Assembly: GCA_030549775.1 (NCBI GenBank)
Contig: CM060174.1
Location: 49,367,707-49,431,706, forward strand
DNA length: 64,000 bases
Source of the DNA: Tamarix chinensis
Taxonomy: Eukaryota; Streptophyta; Magnoliopsida; Caryophyllales; Tamaricaceae
Direction of reading: 5' to 3'
Each line of letters starts with the position of its first letter. Position 1 is the stretch's first letter. Both the position numbers and the translations under genes were made by a program. Positions 36,301 to 48,500 of this stretch are shown here, piece by piece. The notes under the pieces were generated by a model. That model searched no databases and was not told the origin of the DNA. It was given only the letters and a program-made list of their open reading frames with translations.

Positions 36301-37590
36301 TGAATAAAACCAACACAACTCAATACCACTTTATTATTCTTATTTTATTCTTGTACAATATTTTGAGTCCAATGAATCAAACACATAATAATTAATCAAA
36401 TATACTAATCAACCCACAAAAATGAGTACCCTATACACTTATCTTTACTGAATTCTTGATATAGAATTCTGCAAGTTTTGAAAACTCACTTCAAAAAAAT
36501 CCTTATTAATTCATGCATGGCTTCAAATACATCAAGAACAATTTCATGTAGGGGAAACACATTCCAATATGTGCTAATTCTACTTGATCATGGGGCACAA
36601 TATTCGGACACACCAATCTCAAAATACATGACTAAAATAAATAAAACAATCACACACTACGTGGTTTATTCACTTTAAACAAGTAAGGTATTTATAAAAC
36701 ATGCACATTAGTCAATTCTAAGGCATAGTTATGATGACCACATGTGATCAACCAACATCAAATAAAACTTAAGCATTCACCTTATCATGAAAAAAATTAA
36801 AATTCAACACGTTCAAAATTCATACACACTGTATGCATAAAATTCTATACACACCTTCAACACAAATTTTTTCTATCTTTGTGTTAAAACTATCATGAAT
36901 TATCAGTCAAGATAATTCAAGAATCATATAATATCATACCATAACAAGAAATATTCATATGTAAAATGCAGGTTTTATTAAGATTCAAAAAGAATTCATC
37001 AAGATTCAAAGAATTTAATAAAAAAAGAATCAAGAATCTTCCTATAACTTTAATGGTCATAGGTTGTTATTGTCAAAACTTTGTGTTGTCTTGAACTTGT
37101 AATGTCGACTCCAAAAAAATAAGGCTGATTTGATAAAACTTTTGATGTGGAAGATTATCTCTAACATTCTTCTACAACTAGAAACTTTTTCTTTTTAATT
37201 ACAAGATGCAAATCTTCACAAAACTTCTACAGTTTTGACTTGAACTTGACTAAACTCAATGGCTTCGGCAGGTTGGTTTTTGATCATATCTAAGATCAAT
37301 TATCTTCTAATGAAAAATGATATAGTTCTCAATATAACACTCTACAACTCTCTAGAGCTCTCAATTGAAGAAGGATAAGAGAAGAAGAAGAGCACACACT
37401 TCTCTCTTGCTGATTTCTCCTTTAAAATTCATATGAACACATTTGCATATTATCTCCAAAGATCAAGTATACAAGCAGGTATATATACATAGAAAAAATG
37501 CAAACCTTTCATTAATAAGCCCATATATCTTGGCTTTATTAAACAAAATGAACCATAAGCATGGCACACACATATACATACTAATTATAA
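36301..37590 (-). mobile_element. 5' LTR (partial) of the L4 gypsy element
   Basis: The inner edge is a TGAATAAAACC at 36,301 (CA on the minus strand), just before the gag start. The interior matches 6,440-7,475 and 31,735-32,250. The expected outer start (GATCTAGAGATGC-like, seen at 32,518) is missing, and similarity stops near 37,590, so the LTR is truncated. Confidence 0.6.
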
Positions 37591-38580
37591 TGGCTTTAAA
37601 GTTTCTATATATAATCAAAAAGGGCTTGAAATATTTTGGTCCTCCTCTATTCAACACCCATTTAACAGACAATGCAACTCAACAAATAATTAGTGCACTT
37701 AGGGTTTTACCAAAAATGAACCAACCACTTGTTAGATCTTCAAATCTAAGTATGTTTTTAGTGATCTTTGTTGATTCAAACAAGTTAAGAATTTATTTAA
37801 CCAATAAAATATATAAAAAAGGTTTATGTAAGAATAAACACATTATTTCTAGGTTCTTGAGATAGAACCTAACATAACTAAAATTAGACTATATATTGTA
37901 ATACTTCAATAACCACTATCATTTTATATACTATTTCATGCAAGAGGTCTAGAAAATATTGGTACTCTAGTTTACATGTAATATTACGTAATTATATCTA
38001 AACCATGCCACAAAAATTATTGCACAATATTAGTTAAAAAGGGAACAAAGTTGAAGAACAAACTAACACCCCTAGATCATACCATAACAACGATTATTTC
38101 ACAACAAATATGTAATATATGCTTAATTTCATATGTAATATTTTGGTACCATTGGTAAGTAACTAATGATGCAATTATGACTCAAAAATACATGTAGATC
38201 ATTGGTGACACAAGCATACTAAAAATGGTTCAAATCAACATAGCCATGTTTGACGCAACCAATTATCTACATGCATATCACCTATGTTTATATAGTTTTT
38301 TTAATCAAAATCCTGCAAACCATCCAAGTTAATTAAGGGAAATATGATTTAACTCATATAAAAAAACAAGTCTCAAATCTTATGACAAATGGTGCAAAAA
38401 ACTCAAAGTAATACTATTAAGAAATTGGTACATATAATTAAGAAAATCAATCAAGAACATATTTATGATGGTTGGTTGAAGTCATGTAGTATCATTAGTG
38501 TTAAGGGAGAAAAGAAATTCAAATTTTTGAATTTCAAAAAAGAAAATTGAAATAGATTTCATGCCACAAATGATGTGGAT
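37591..38580. other. AT-rich DNA without a recognisable gene
   Basis: An open frame crosses from LTR sequence into this stretch (37,443-37,865) but resembles no protein I know and has plain AT-rich composition. Nothing else is supported. Confidence 0.55.
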
Positions 38581-38619
38581 GTTGATACAAAAATCACAAA
38601 CACACAATATGATCTTTCC

Positions 38620-39324
38620 TCTTTATAGAAATAGTGTCTTAACGTGTTTTAATTCAAGTGAATGGTTATTCTAACCACCATTATGTTGATATTTATATTA
38701 AATATGTATTCAATGTTTATAAGGAGAAATCAAATTGCTTTATAAATATAAGATACTCAACCCTCAAGCCTTACTTACCTTGAAAAGGATGGAGAATTCA
38801 AAAACTCTAAACTGATATTCAACCTCAACTTATGTGTGAAGTGGATAACATGTAGCTAAATAAATAAGGGCATTGTGTGTTATTACCATTATATCTAACT
38901 AAAAATATTCCAAAATAATATATTTTTATTTTCTAACTAAAATACCATTAGCAAGAAAGTTTAGTTTGACAGTAACAACTTATTTTAATATTGGAATATT
39001 AGTAACAACTAATGATGTCATGATGTCTTTGTATTTAAAGTAAATGGACATTCTCAGGCCCTTTATGTTATTATTAATATTCATAAAGTATTCATTGGTT
39101 ATAATGAGAAAAAAAATATTTTCCACTTAGAAGATACTTGACCCTCAAGCCTTACCCACTTAGAGAAGAAGGGAGAATTTGAAAATTATAAATAGTTCAT
39201 CAGCCTAAACATGAGTGTACAATGTACAATATGTAACTAAATATGTAAGGATGTCATGTGTTACAACATTTACTAACTAAATAACTAACAACCATTCACA
39301 CTAATATATCTATTATCATCTAAA
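38620..39324. repeat. Tandem duplication of about 375 bp, target of the Athila insertion
   Basis: Two diverged units share (C/G)ACCCTCAAGCCTTAC (38,758 and 39,131), GGAGAAT(T/TT)(C/G)AAAA, ATGTAACTAAATA-like DNA and TAACAACTTATTTTAATATT (38,973). A third unit start lies right of the Athila element (51,091-51,160: CAACAAAGTTTCATTCGACC then TTAACAACTTATATTAACAT). The element therefore inserted into unit two. Confidence 0.7.
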
Positions 39325-40279
39325 AGATAAATTAGATTTTCTCCATATTTTTAACTTACTTTCCCTGGACTTTTATTATCTTATTTGGCCTCTTATTTGC
39401 ATTATTGTTTTTTTGATAGTGGATTTTATGAAATTCTTGCACAAACACAAGGATTTAATAGAATAATGCATTGAATCAAGAGAATAATCACTTATAGAGT
39501 GCCTTGATTGAAGAAAAAATAAACCTTAAAAATAATTGGAGAAGTAAAGAGGGTTAAGGAATCGAAAAAAGAAGCAAAGGGAGCAGGGGGAAAAATGTTG
39601 GTGTTACATAGCCAGCCAGTGCAACCTTGCACACCCATGCTAGCCCAAATGCCTTTACAATGGAGTAGAAAAAATTTGCATGTCCACGCGGTGCTTCTTT
39701 GCACAACTATGCAACTATCGAACAAAGCCGCATGCCAAGAGACAAAATCCACACAGCATGCCGGTGTAGCCTTGGAAAGCCGTACAACAGTAAGTTATTG
39801 CTATTTTGCATGATTTCTCTCACGCAACCTCCCACTATTTGAGATGTATATACAAGGGGAGTATAAAAGGGGAGCACATAATAGATTGAGGGAGAATAGC
39901 CAATGACATTGTATGATTCTCAAGAAAAAAAATAATTTATTATAATCCTTATCTAATTTATATATAATCAATGCTCATCAATCAACATTTTAGAGGGTGT
40001 ATTTTGACTCTACAAATCATAAATTTTCTCTTCAATCTACGGTTTGATCTTTCTATTTTTTCCTTGTCTCCTATTATTTATTAATTCTATCATATGTATA
40101 TCAATTACTTTCCTTATCTACATTTTATTCAAATCATGAGTGAGTAATCATTATTCTTTAGGGTTGAATTATGCTCTTTTTGGGATGAATAAAATGACTT
40201 AATATATATGTCATATGTATGGTTCATAATAGCCATTTAGTATATTAGAAATTAATGATATAAGTTAGATTTGAAAGAA

Positions 40280-40324
<45 letters not shown>

Positions 40325-40816
40325 ATGTTGGTTATGACTAAAATGTTGAATCAAATATTGGAAAATTAATATACGAGTGGGAATCTAATTGATTACGAGA
40401 GTAGACAATTGATTGTTAGGGACAACTTGATTCAGTGGTGTTTAGTGGGTTTATTCTAATCTATTAGTCACAAAGGTAGTCAATGGATTAGATTACATAT
40501 ATTCCTATACTTTGAAAGATGCTAGTAAATTACAAATTAATTGATTGTTCACAAAAAATCTTGAACTATACTATAGCTTATTAATAATTCAGTTTTTTTA
40601 TTACCAAAAATGAGACTGAAACTCAATCTTAGTTTCACATGTGTAGTCTAATCATCTGTAATTTATTAGTTAGTTTTATAATTGTTTCCATCTTTCATTT
40701 CTTAGTAAATCTAGATAGCTGAAATAACAAAATTTAGTAATTTATAAAAAATTCCTTGCAGATATGACCTTGACATGCTATAATGTAGCTGTGTGCTTGC
40801 GGAATAGCTTTTATTA
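39325..40816 (+). mobile_element. 5' LTR of the Athila element (about 1.49 kb)
   Basis: It pairs with 49,662-51,088: GATAGTGGATTTTA(T/G)GAAAT, CTTAAAAATAATTGGAGAAG, the CACG-rich block, GGAGTATAAAAGGGGAGCAC and AATTAATATACGAGTGGGAA all have counterparts in order. The start is AGATAAATT (TG to AG), and the edge before the PBS is ATTA. It carries a promoter-like GAGTATAAAAGGGG at about 39,859 and a (TA)n run at 40,281-40,321 absent from the 3' LTR. Confidence 0.85.
39858..39872 (+). promoter_or_regulatory. TATA box of the Athila 5' LTR
   Basis: GAGTATAAAAGGGGA is repeated at the equivalent site of the 3' LTR (GAGTATAAAAAGGGG, about 50,191). In the solo LTR at 51.6 kb the counterpart is a TATTTATAG-like sequence at about 52,033. 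Conservation between LTRs and the canonical TATAAAA core support a promoter. Confidence 0.6.
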
Positions 40817-40822
40817 ACTTTT

Positions 40823-40840
40823 TGGTGCCATTTTAGGGAA
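40823..40840 (+). other. Primer-binding site of the Athila element
   Basis: TTTTTGGTGCCATTTTAGGG corresponds to the Athila-type PBS TTTTTGGCGCCGTTGCCGGG with several C-to-T type changes. It lies about 6 bp after the LTR end, the expected position for the tRNA primer that starts reverse transcription. Confidence 0.7.
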
Positions 40841-41027
40841 TTCAGTGAATTAATATTGATTTATTTATTATTAGGCTAGACTAGATTTTTCTTTATTTAA
40901 TTTCCTTGTTTTGTGCGTTTCTTTCCCACCTTGATCATTTGTTATTTTTCATCTTCAAGTGCCTTATATATAATGATCTCATTATTTAAGACCTCCAATT
41001 GTTTTGAATCTTGAAATCAAGAGAAAC

Positions 41028-42420
41028 ATGAGTGAATTAAAGAATTTGGTACATGAGTTGAAAGTAAGCACACATTCTATAAACATGGCTGACAGAATTG
41101 GAGGAGACGATTAGGATCACTCTCCTAGGGAGTTTGCTTCCCCAATGCCTGTGGTATGCGGTTAAGTATGAGGAAGCCAAATGTTACTGCTAATATTTTT
41201 GAGTTGAAGCTGGCACTCCTTAATATGGTGCAACAAAACTAATTTGGGGGTAGCCCGACGAAAGTTCGAAATTTGCACATGTTAATCTTTCTAGAATACT
41301 ATGATACATTGAAGATGAATGGAGTCTTGGATGATGTTATCAAGCTAAGGTTATTCCCTTTCTCATTATGGGACAAGGTAAGGACTTGGTTACAATTACT
41401 CCCTCCCGGCTCCATTACTCCTTGGGATCAACTCTCACAAGATTTCCTTGCCAAGTGTTTCCCTCCAAGAAAAATAGCTCAGTTGTGGAACCAAAAAATA
41501 ACCTTTATGCAAAAGGAAGGGGAATCACTATATGATGCGTTGGAGAGGTATAAAGACTTATAGAGGATGTGTCCACATCATGGACTGGAGGACTGGCTAA
41601 TTAAACATATATTCTAGAATGGTCTTCTTTACAACACAAGGATGACTAATGATGTTGCAGTCGAAGGCACACTAATGAAAAAAATTGTTTAAGAGGCACG
41701 ACAACTCATTGAAGATATGGCTCAAAATCATTTTCAATGGTTAGTTGAGTTCTCTTTACCCAAACAAGAGCTAGAGGTATGATGAAGATGCACTAGATCA
41801 TCTTGCATCTATGGTAGACACTTTGTTTCAATAATTTGATAAATTAAATGTCAATGCCTTATCATCTCACCCTAAAGAAAGATCATGTGAAATATTTTGA
41901 ATTATTGGTCATAATGCCTTAGAGTGTCAAGTTAGGACATTAGTATCCCCTAATTAAGTGTTAATGAGCATGCTAATTACGTGAAGAACTTTAATAAAAA
42001 AAAGGGGACCCTTTTTCCAACACATATAACCATAGGTGGAGGAATCATGCAAATCTATCCTATAAAAATCCTCCTCAAAATCCCATGCCTCAATGAAACT
42101 ATGTCTCTACAGGTTTCTAGAATCAGAGGCCTCCCTATCATTCTCCCCAAAAATCTAACTTGGAAACATTTATCGTGAAATTTGTGATGTCACAAACCAA
42201 ATAGAACAAAGAGTTTAAGAAACAAAAAGATGAGTTTAAACATCAGAAAAGAACCATAAGTGGCGCCATTAAAAAATTAGCTTCTAAGTTTGATTCATTA
42301 GCTACACATAACAAGATGATAGAAAACCAAATCATGCAAATAACCTAACAATCTAGCTCATCTTCTAGACCTTCTAGGACATTTCAGAGGTAACCTACAA
42401 CAAACCCTAAAAATCTAGTG
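41028..42420 (+). pseudogene. Gag remnant of the Athila element
   Basis: An ATG at 41,028 begins MSELKNLVHELKVS but hits a stop near 41,113. The best preserved part is 41,273-41,563 (96 aa), with LRLFPFSLWDKVRTWLQLLP, SITPWDQLSQDFLAKCFPP and GESLYDALERYKDL, the core of plant Ty3/gypsy gag (retrotransposon gag domain), followed by a stop and decayed continuation to about 42,400. Intact gag would form the particle that packages element RNA. It lies directly after the PBS. Confidence 0.8.
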
Positions 42421-42496
42421 AATGCCATCATATTGAGGAGAGGGAATGCATTAAGTGACTGTCTTTAGGAGTGTTTCTTGAGAAGTAGATTACCTA

Positions 42497-43495
42497 GTGA
42501 TGAAAATTCTAAAGCGAGTGGTTTTACCAAGTTTTTGGAGGAATTTCCATTTTCCTCAAAGAAAACAAAAGATAGAAACTCTTAAAGTTAGATCAAGCAT
42601 TCCTACCCTAAAGACAAAGGTAAAACCTAAGGTGGAATTAAAATCCATCCCCTCTTTGCTGAGGTATGATTTTCTTGACTTTGATTCTAAATACCCTATC
42701 ATTGTCAATGCAAGACTAAGGAGCATAGAAAATGAAAAACTTATTAGAATTCTTAGGCCACATAGAGAAGCCATTGGTTACACTATAGATGAGCTTAAAG
42801 ATATAAATCCTTCCATTTGCATGCATCAAATTATTTTAAAGGAAGGGTACAATCCCTTCGTTGAACATCAATGGAGATTTCACCCTAATGTGAAAGAAGT
42901 GGTGAGGAAAGAGGTCCTCAAGCTACTTGATGAGGGAGTCATCTATCCTATTTATGATAGTGAGTGGAAGAGCTTGGTGTAGGTAGTACCTAAAAAGGGA
43001 GGAATGATGGTCCTTAAGAATGAGAAAAATGAATTAATACCAACAAGAACTTCTACGTGTTGGTAAATGTGCATAGATTGTAGGAAATTAAATAAGGTCA
43101 CTCATAAAGACCATTTTCCTCTACCATTTATTGATCAATTGTTAGAAATTTTGGCTCATCACTCTTAGTATTATTATTTATATGTGTATTCAAGATTATT
43201 CCAAATCCCCATTTATCCATATAATCAGGAAAAGACCACTTTTACATGTCTATACTACACATTTTCATATAAAAGGATGCCTTTTGGCCTATGTAATGCT
43301 CTTACCACTTTTCAACGATGCATGATGTCTATCTTTTCTAACTTTATTGAAAACATAATGGAAGTTTTTATGGATGATTTTTCAGTCTCCAGTACTACTT
43401 TTGACAATTGTTTGAGAAATATTTCTAGGGTTGTAGAGAGGTTTAAGAAATTTGATCTCATTCTTAGCTGGGAGAAGTTCCATTTTATGATATAA
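42497..43495 (+). pseudogene. Reverse transcriptase region of the Athila element
   Basis: Fragment 42,497-42,982 (161 aa) contains the pol segment before and at the start of RT: LPSLLRYDFLDFDSKYP-like residues, HREAIGYTIDELKDINPS, then KEVVRKEVLKLLDEGVIYPI. After breaks, 43,184-43,495 (103 aa) has RMPFGLCNALTTFQRCM and EVFMDDFSV, carrying the FMDD catalytic motif typical of Athila. Stops near 42,979, 43,064 and 43,168 separate the parts, so no functional enzyme can be made. Confidence 0.85.
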
Positions 43496-43499
43496 TAAG

Positions 43500-44165
43500 G
43501 GCGTATTCTTATTAATATAGTCTTTATCCGGGTATTGTGGTTGATAAGCCAACAATCGACATTATTGAAAAGATGCAACCCCCAACTTTTATTAGAGGCA
43601 TGCATAGCTTTTTGGGACACATTGGCTTCTATCAGTGATTCATTAATTAATTTTCAAAAATTGTTAAACCTTTAACTTAGTTACTCATCAAAGATATACC
43701 TTTTGACTTTCACTAACTATGTTTGAATGCTTTTAATAGGTTGAAACAAGCATTGACAACTGCCCAAGTGATGTAACCTCTTGATTGGAACATCTCGTTT
43801 GAGGTTATGAGTGATGTAAGTGATTATGTAATGGGACATTCCTTGGGTAAATAAAATATGGAAAGTTATATGTAATTTACTATGCCAGTCGAACCCTTGA
43901 TGATGCCCAAGTTAACTATGCTACAACTGAGAAAGAACTATTGGTTGTGGTGTTTACATTGGATAAGTTTTGATTATACCTAATGGGATCAATGATTATT
44001 GTCTTCCCTTATCATGCCACCCTTAAGTATTTGATGACTAAGAAGGACGTGAAACTATGTTTGAGAAGATAGATCATTCTAATATAAGAGTTTGAACTTG
44101 AAATTTGGGATAAAAAGGGAACTGAGAACATAGTAGTTGATCACCTCTCCAAACTAAGGCAAGAC
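43500..44165 (+). pseudogene. RNase H region of the Athila element
   Basis: Conceptual translation yields a connection segment (43,500-43,800), then YYASRTLDDAQVNYATTEKE followed by LLVVVFTLDKF (about 43,886-43,970), and ENIVVDHLSKL (about 44,126-44,158), the C-terminal RNase H motif. Frameshifts and stops occur at least every 100-200 bp. Confidence 0.75.
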
Positions 44166-44279
44166 ATGGAGGGAAGTGAAGAAGATAAGTCCCCTTTAGA
44201 TGACTCATTTCTAGATGATAACCTTTTAGCCATCACTAGCTTGTCAGTCCTATAGTTTCCAAATTTGTTAATTATAAAT

Positions 44280-45540
44280 TATGTGCGGTAATGTTGCCTA
44301 ATATATCCTAATAGTAAAAGAATATATTCCTCTCTGATGTCAAGCATTACTATTGGCTTGATCCTCATCTTTACAAGAAATGCATAGATGAGGTCTATAG
44401 AGAATGCCTATCTAAAGAGGAAGTTGGAAGCATCATTGCTCATTGTCATTCTTAACCATATGGGGGTCATGCGAGCACTTCCAAAATGGCTTCTAAGATT
44501 CTCCAAGTAGGTTTCTATTAGCCTAACCTTTTTAATGATGTTCGACAATATGTTACTTCATGCGATTGACGTTGAAGGACAGATAACATATCGAGAAGAA
44601 ATGAAATGCCTCTCACTAACATCTTCAAGGTTGAGCTATTTGATGTTGAGGGAATTGACTTTATGGGAGCTTCCCCATCCTCTACAACAACATGTTTATT
44701 CTATTCTTTGTGGATTATGTCTCAAAATGGGTAGAAGCAATGGCATCTCCCACCAATGATGCCAACATTGGGTTTGACTATTCCAAAAAGTTATATTTTC
44801 TAGGTTTGATCTTTCTAAGGCAATTGTTAGTGATGGTAATTCCTATTTCACCAATCAACTTCTTAGAACCCTTCTAACGAAATACGATGTTACTCATAAA
44901 ATGGACACTCCATTACATTCAAAAACAAGTGGGCAAGTGGAAGTCACCAACCATGAGATAAAGGGGATCCTTGAAAAAAGACTGGCTTGCATATGAAATG
45001 ATTTGGTAGTAAAGTTGAATGATGCTCTTTGGGCTTACCGAACAACCTACAAGACACTAATTAGAATGACACCTTTATGGTTAGTATATGGAAAATCTTA
45101 TCACTTACCCATTGAAGTTGATCATAAGGAATTTTGGGCAATAAAAGCAATCAATTATGATTTGAAAGCCACTAGAGAAAGGAGGAAGCTCAAACTAAAC
45201 AATCATGACAAGCTATGATTGGATGCCTATGATAATGCACAAATATACAAGGAGAGGACCAAGAAGTGGTATGATAGGCATATCATCCAAAGGAAGTTTT
45301 ATAAAGGAGATTTTTTACTCCTTTCTAAGTCACACCTTAAGATTTTCCCAAGAAAGCTTTGTACTAGATGGTTGGGGACCTTCTATATTCAAAAGGTTTA
45401 TCCATTCAGGGTTATGGATATTTGGAGCAAGCTCACTAGCATGTTTAAATTTAATAGTCAAATATTGAAGCCTTACATTATTGGATCTTCGATAGAAAAA
45501 AAGAGCACTCTCACTCTTCCAAGCCCACCTTCCATTTGAA
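44280..45540 (+). pseudogene. Integrase region of the Athila element
   Basis: Segments in order are a zinc-binding part near 44,395-44,560 (HCHS, SCDW-like), FVDYVSKWVEAMASPTNDAN (within 44,692-44,877), and DALWAYRTTYKT followed by TPLWLVYGKSYHLP and KEFWAIKAINYDL (45,003-45,218). The C-terminal domain lies in 45,219-45,539: YKERTKKWYDRHI, then KSHLKIFPRKL. This is the Athila-type integrase with its usual C-terminus. At least one stop falls between the last two parts. Confidence 0.82.
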
Positions 45541-48500
45541 GAAAATTTGGTTAAGTTAAAGACCTTAACCAAGCACTTTTTGGGAGGCAATCAAAGATTT
45601 TTTTTCTTTCTTTTTAGTTTCTATCTTGATTTTTCTTTTTTTTTTCTTTCACTTTTATTTTTTTATTTATTTTGTAATGTTTCTATAGGACTTTTTATGC
45701 TATGAATTAGGGAAAAGAAATTTTAAGAAGAAGTTGTCAGTTCAAGGCAAAATAGTCCAAAAATAAGCCAAAATGGTAGGCATGGCGTGAAGCATGGACC
45801 TGCATCTCCTAGCAAAGGAAAATCTCATAAATGAGTATTACCCGGCCTAGGTACTGCCTGATTCATGGTTGTGCTACATTCTCCACTAATTTTGTGAGAC
45901 CAGGAATCATGCATGGTGAGGGCATGACAAAGAAGCACGACTGTGCTTCTATGCTATGTTTTTTTTACCAGAGCAAGAATTGTGCATGGCCTTGCCGTGC
46001 TTAATCAGCACATCCATGTCACTCCATTTTCACAAATCTATGAGACTAAAAATCATGCATGACCATAAAAATCTGTATATATATATGTATGTATGTATAT
46101 GCACGTCCCAATCTACCCTGTACATGCCTTGCACTACTTCCACTTCATTAGATTGACATTTTTCCAAACCCTAAACACCCAAATCGAACAACCACCGATA
46201 TTGTACTACTCCTCCACCGATTGCACCACACACATGACTCACTGAACCATTCCAATACACCCTGTACACTGCACCACTACACCACTGTACGACCCACTAC
46301 ACCACTCCACCACTGATTGCACCATCACACAACTCACTTGACCATAGAACCCTTCACACTACAACATCACATGGCCCTTCACACCACAACACTTCACAGC
46401 CTACTACACCACTCCACTAATTTCACCACCATATAACTCATGGGACCACAACACAATTCACACTACAGCATGCACCAATGTTTGACTATGCGGATGACTC
46501 TACAAGACCTCAACACTACACAACCATGCGCAACTTCCACCATGCACCACTACCACCACCACCGTACCATTGCCGCCATTCACCTATGCATTACATGAAT
46601 TAAGCTTAATTGTAGTTAGATTTCCATTCTCCCCCGATTACTTGGCCAAATACTATCCTAATTATATTTAATATATATTTGTTATGTATAGCACCCATTT
46701 TTCTTGCATTCATTTTAACGTTTCTACTTTTAATTTTAGAGTTGTAGGTTTGGTTGTTATGGCATTGAAAAAGTGTACCAAGTTTATTACTATAGGGGAT
46801 GAAGGTGAATTGTCACAATAACTACAACGAAAATCTTGAGGATTAGATAGATCCTCAAATACTCAACCATAAAATCCCTATAACATCATATTTACTTGCT
46901 CGGTCCACTAAGAGCATTATCAGACCATATCTTGTTGAAACATAACTTCCACTTGATATATTGATTGGCTGTGTCCTAACAAGTTAGGGATTTAAGACGA
47001 TGTTGAGTATTTGATTACTAGAGGCTATCTCTTCTACCTCTTTGCTCATTCCAAACATACGAGAAAGGGATTCACCCTTGAGTTCCTTAGCTCCTTTACT
47101 TTCAAGCAAATCGGGTAATCTGTGTCCTTTGGAATCTTCAATGAGTCTCATGTAATTTCATTAATGCAATTTCTCCAAATTACTACTTTTCCCTACTGTG
47201 GGGTTGAGACTTTATCTTAAGGATCACCAATTCTGGGATCCTTAGGCTTTTTAGGCCAAAATATCAATGACAAAAAGGGGTTGTGTTGCTAGGCCTTATA
47301 GTAGACATCACACTATGGCCTCTTTAATATACAACTCCACACTATGGTATGTCTAATGGCTTATGGCCAGGACACATTTTTGATGGGTTGAAAGCTAAGG
47401 GAATGTATGAAAGCTCAAGATATAGGTCCTCAATTATAACCTTAAAATGGTTCCATCCATGGAGGGTATTATCTAGTGGAGCACCTTAGTAAAGTTAGAA
47501 TTAACATTACCATTCATATCATTATCAAGGGCATCGTAACATAGATTGTCCAAAGGCTTGGATATAACATTGAGCATATCCTAGTTGACCTCATAAAGAC
47601 ATATATGGGGATAGCGACTTCCATAAACATGAAGCTCATTGTGCAATAGTGGGCTTCAATATCACCATTAGTATAACTAGGAGGCATGGTATCCATTACC
47701 AAATAGAGCCTTTACCACTCTAATTGATATCGGAGATGCAACTTGTTAAATTTTCTAGCCACACCTTGCCTAGGTTAACATGTTCCCCCACCTCAAGAAG
47801 AGATACTAAATCCTACTGATGAAGCACCTACTTCTCCTTTACTTTCTCTTCTTCCACCCTTATCCTTTAGCATGAATCTAGCCCCTTCCAATTCTTATGG
47901 CACATCTTATGACCCAATTTTAGCATATCGATGTATGCATCGATACACTTAAGGCCTAAATTGCCAATCTCAAGGAATCCTTCACTCCCATAGACCACTT
48001 GAAATCCATGATATAGTAAACGTATCAATGCCATCTCAAGCATATTTTCTATCCCCTTCAACCCCTAAAGTGAGTGCCCATCTCTCCCTTTCCCCTTATC
48101 ACCCTCACATTGAGGATAATGTATTGTCTAAGTATAGGGGGATTATTGTTAGCTTATTACTTGCCGTTATCGTTACTTTTTTCTTTTTTCTCTTTTTGTT
48201 TAGTGTTCCTCTAAAAAAAAGATTTGGGAAATGATAGGTTGATGATGGAATTTTGATAAATCTTTTTACATAACTTAATCATACACTAGTGAGACCTATA
48301 TATTGCGAGTAAGTATAAAGAAAAATTTTGAAATGTTTTTAAGCAAGAACTCTCTAACTGTTAGGCTTTCAAACCGTTTATTACCTTAGCACTCTAGAGG
48401 TTCATGTTCGTTCCTTTACCAATCTAGACTGAGACATAAGAATTATAGTTACTAGCAAAAGAACCGATGAGATTTTGGGCCTGGTGGACTATCCATCACT

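Larger units (their letters stand above)
31735..37590 (-). mobile_element. Decayed Ty3/gypsy element with L4 LTRs, minus strand
   Basis: Minus-strand order is LTR (37,590-36,301), gag (36,247 down), zinc-knuckle region (about 35,230), RT (34,950-34,279), RNase H (34,200-33,850), integrase (33,660-32,600), polypurine tract and LTR (32,537 down). Gag-PR-RT-RH-IN is the Ty3/gypsy order. The frames are broken by many stops and frameshifts. The LTRs differ substantially, so insertion is old. Both LTRs are incomplete at their outer ends. Confidence 0.8.

Noticed and set aside
37443..37865. 140-aa open frame as a host gene
   Set aside because: Its first third is L4 LTR sequence, it is AT-rich, and it has no motif I recognise.
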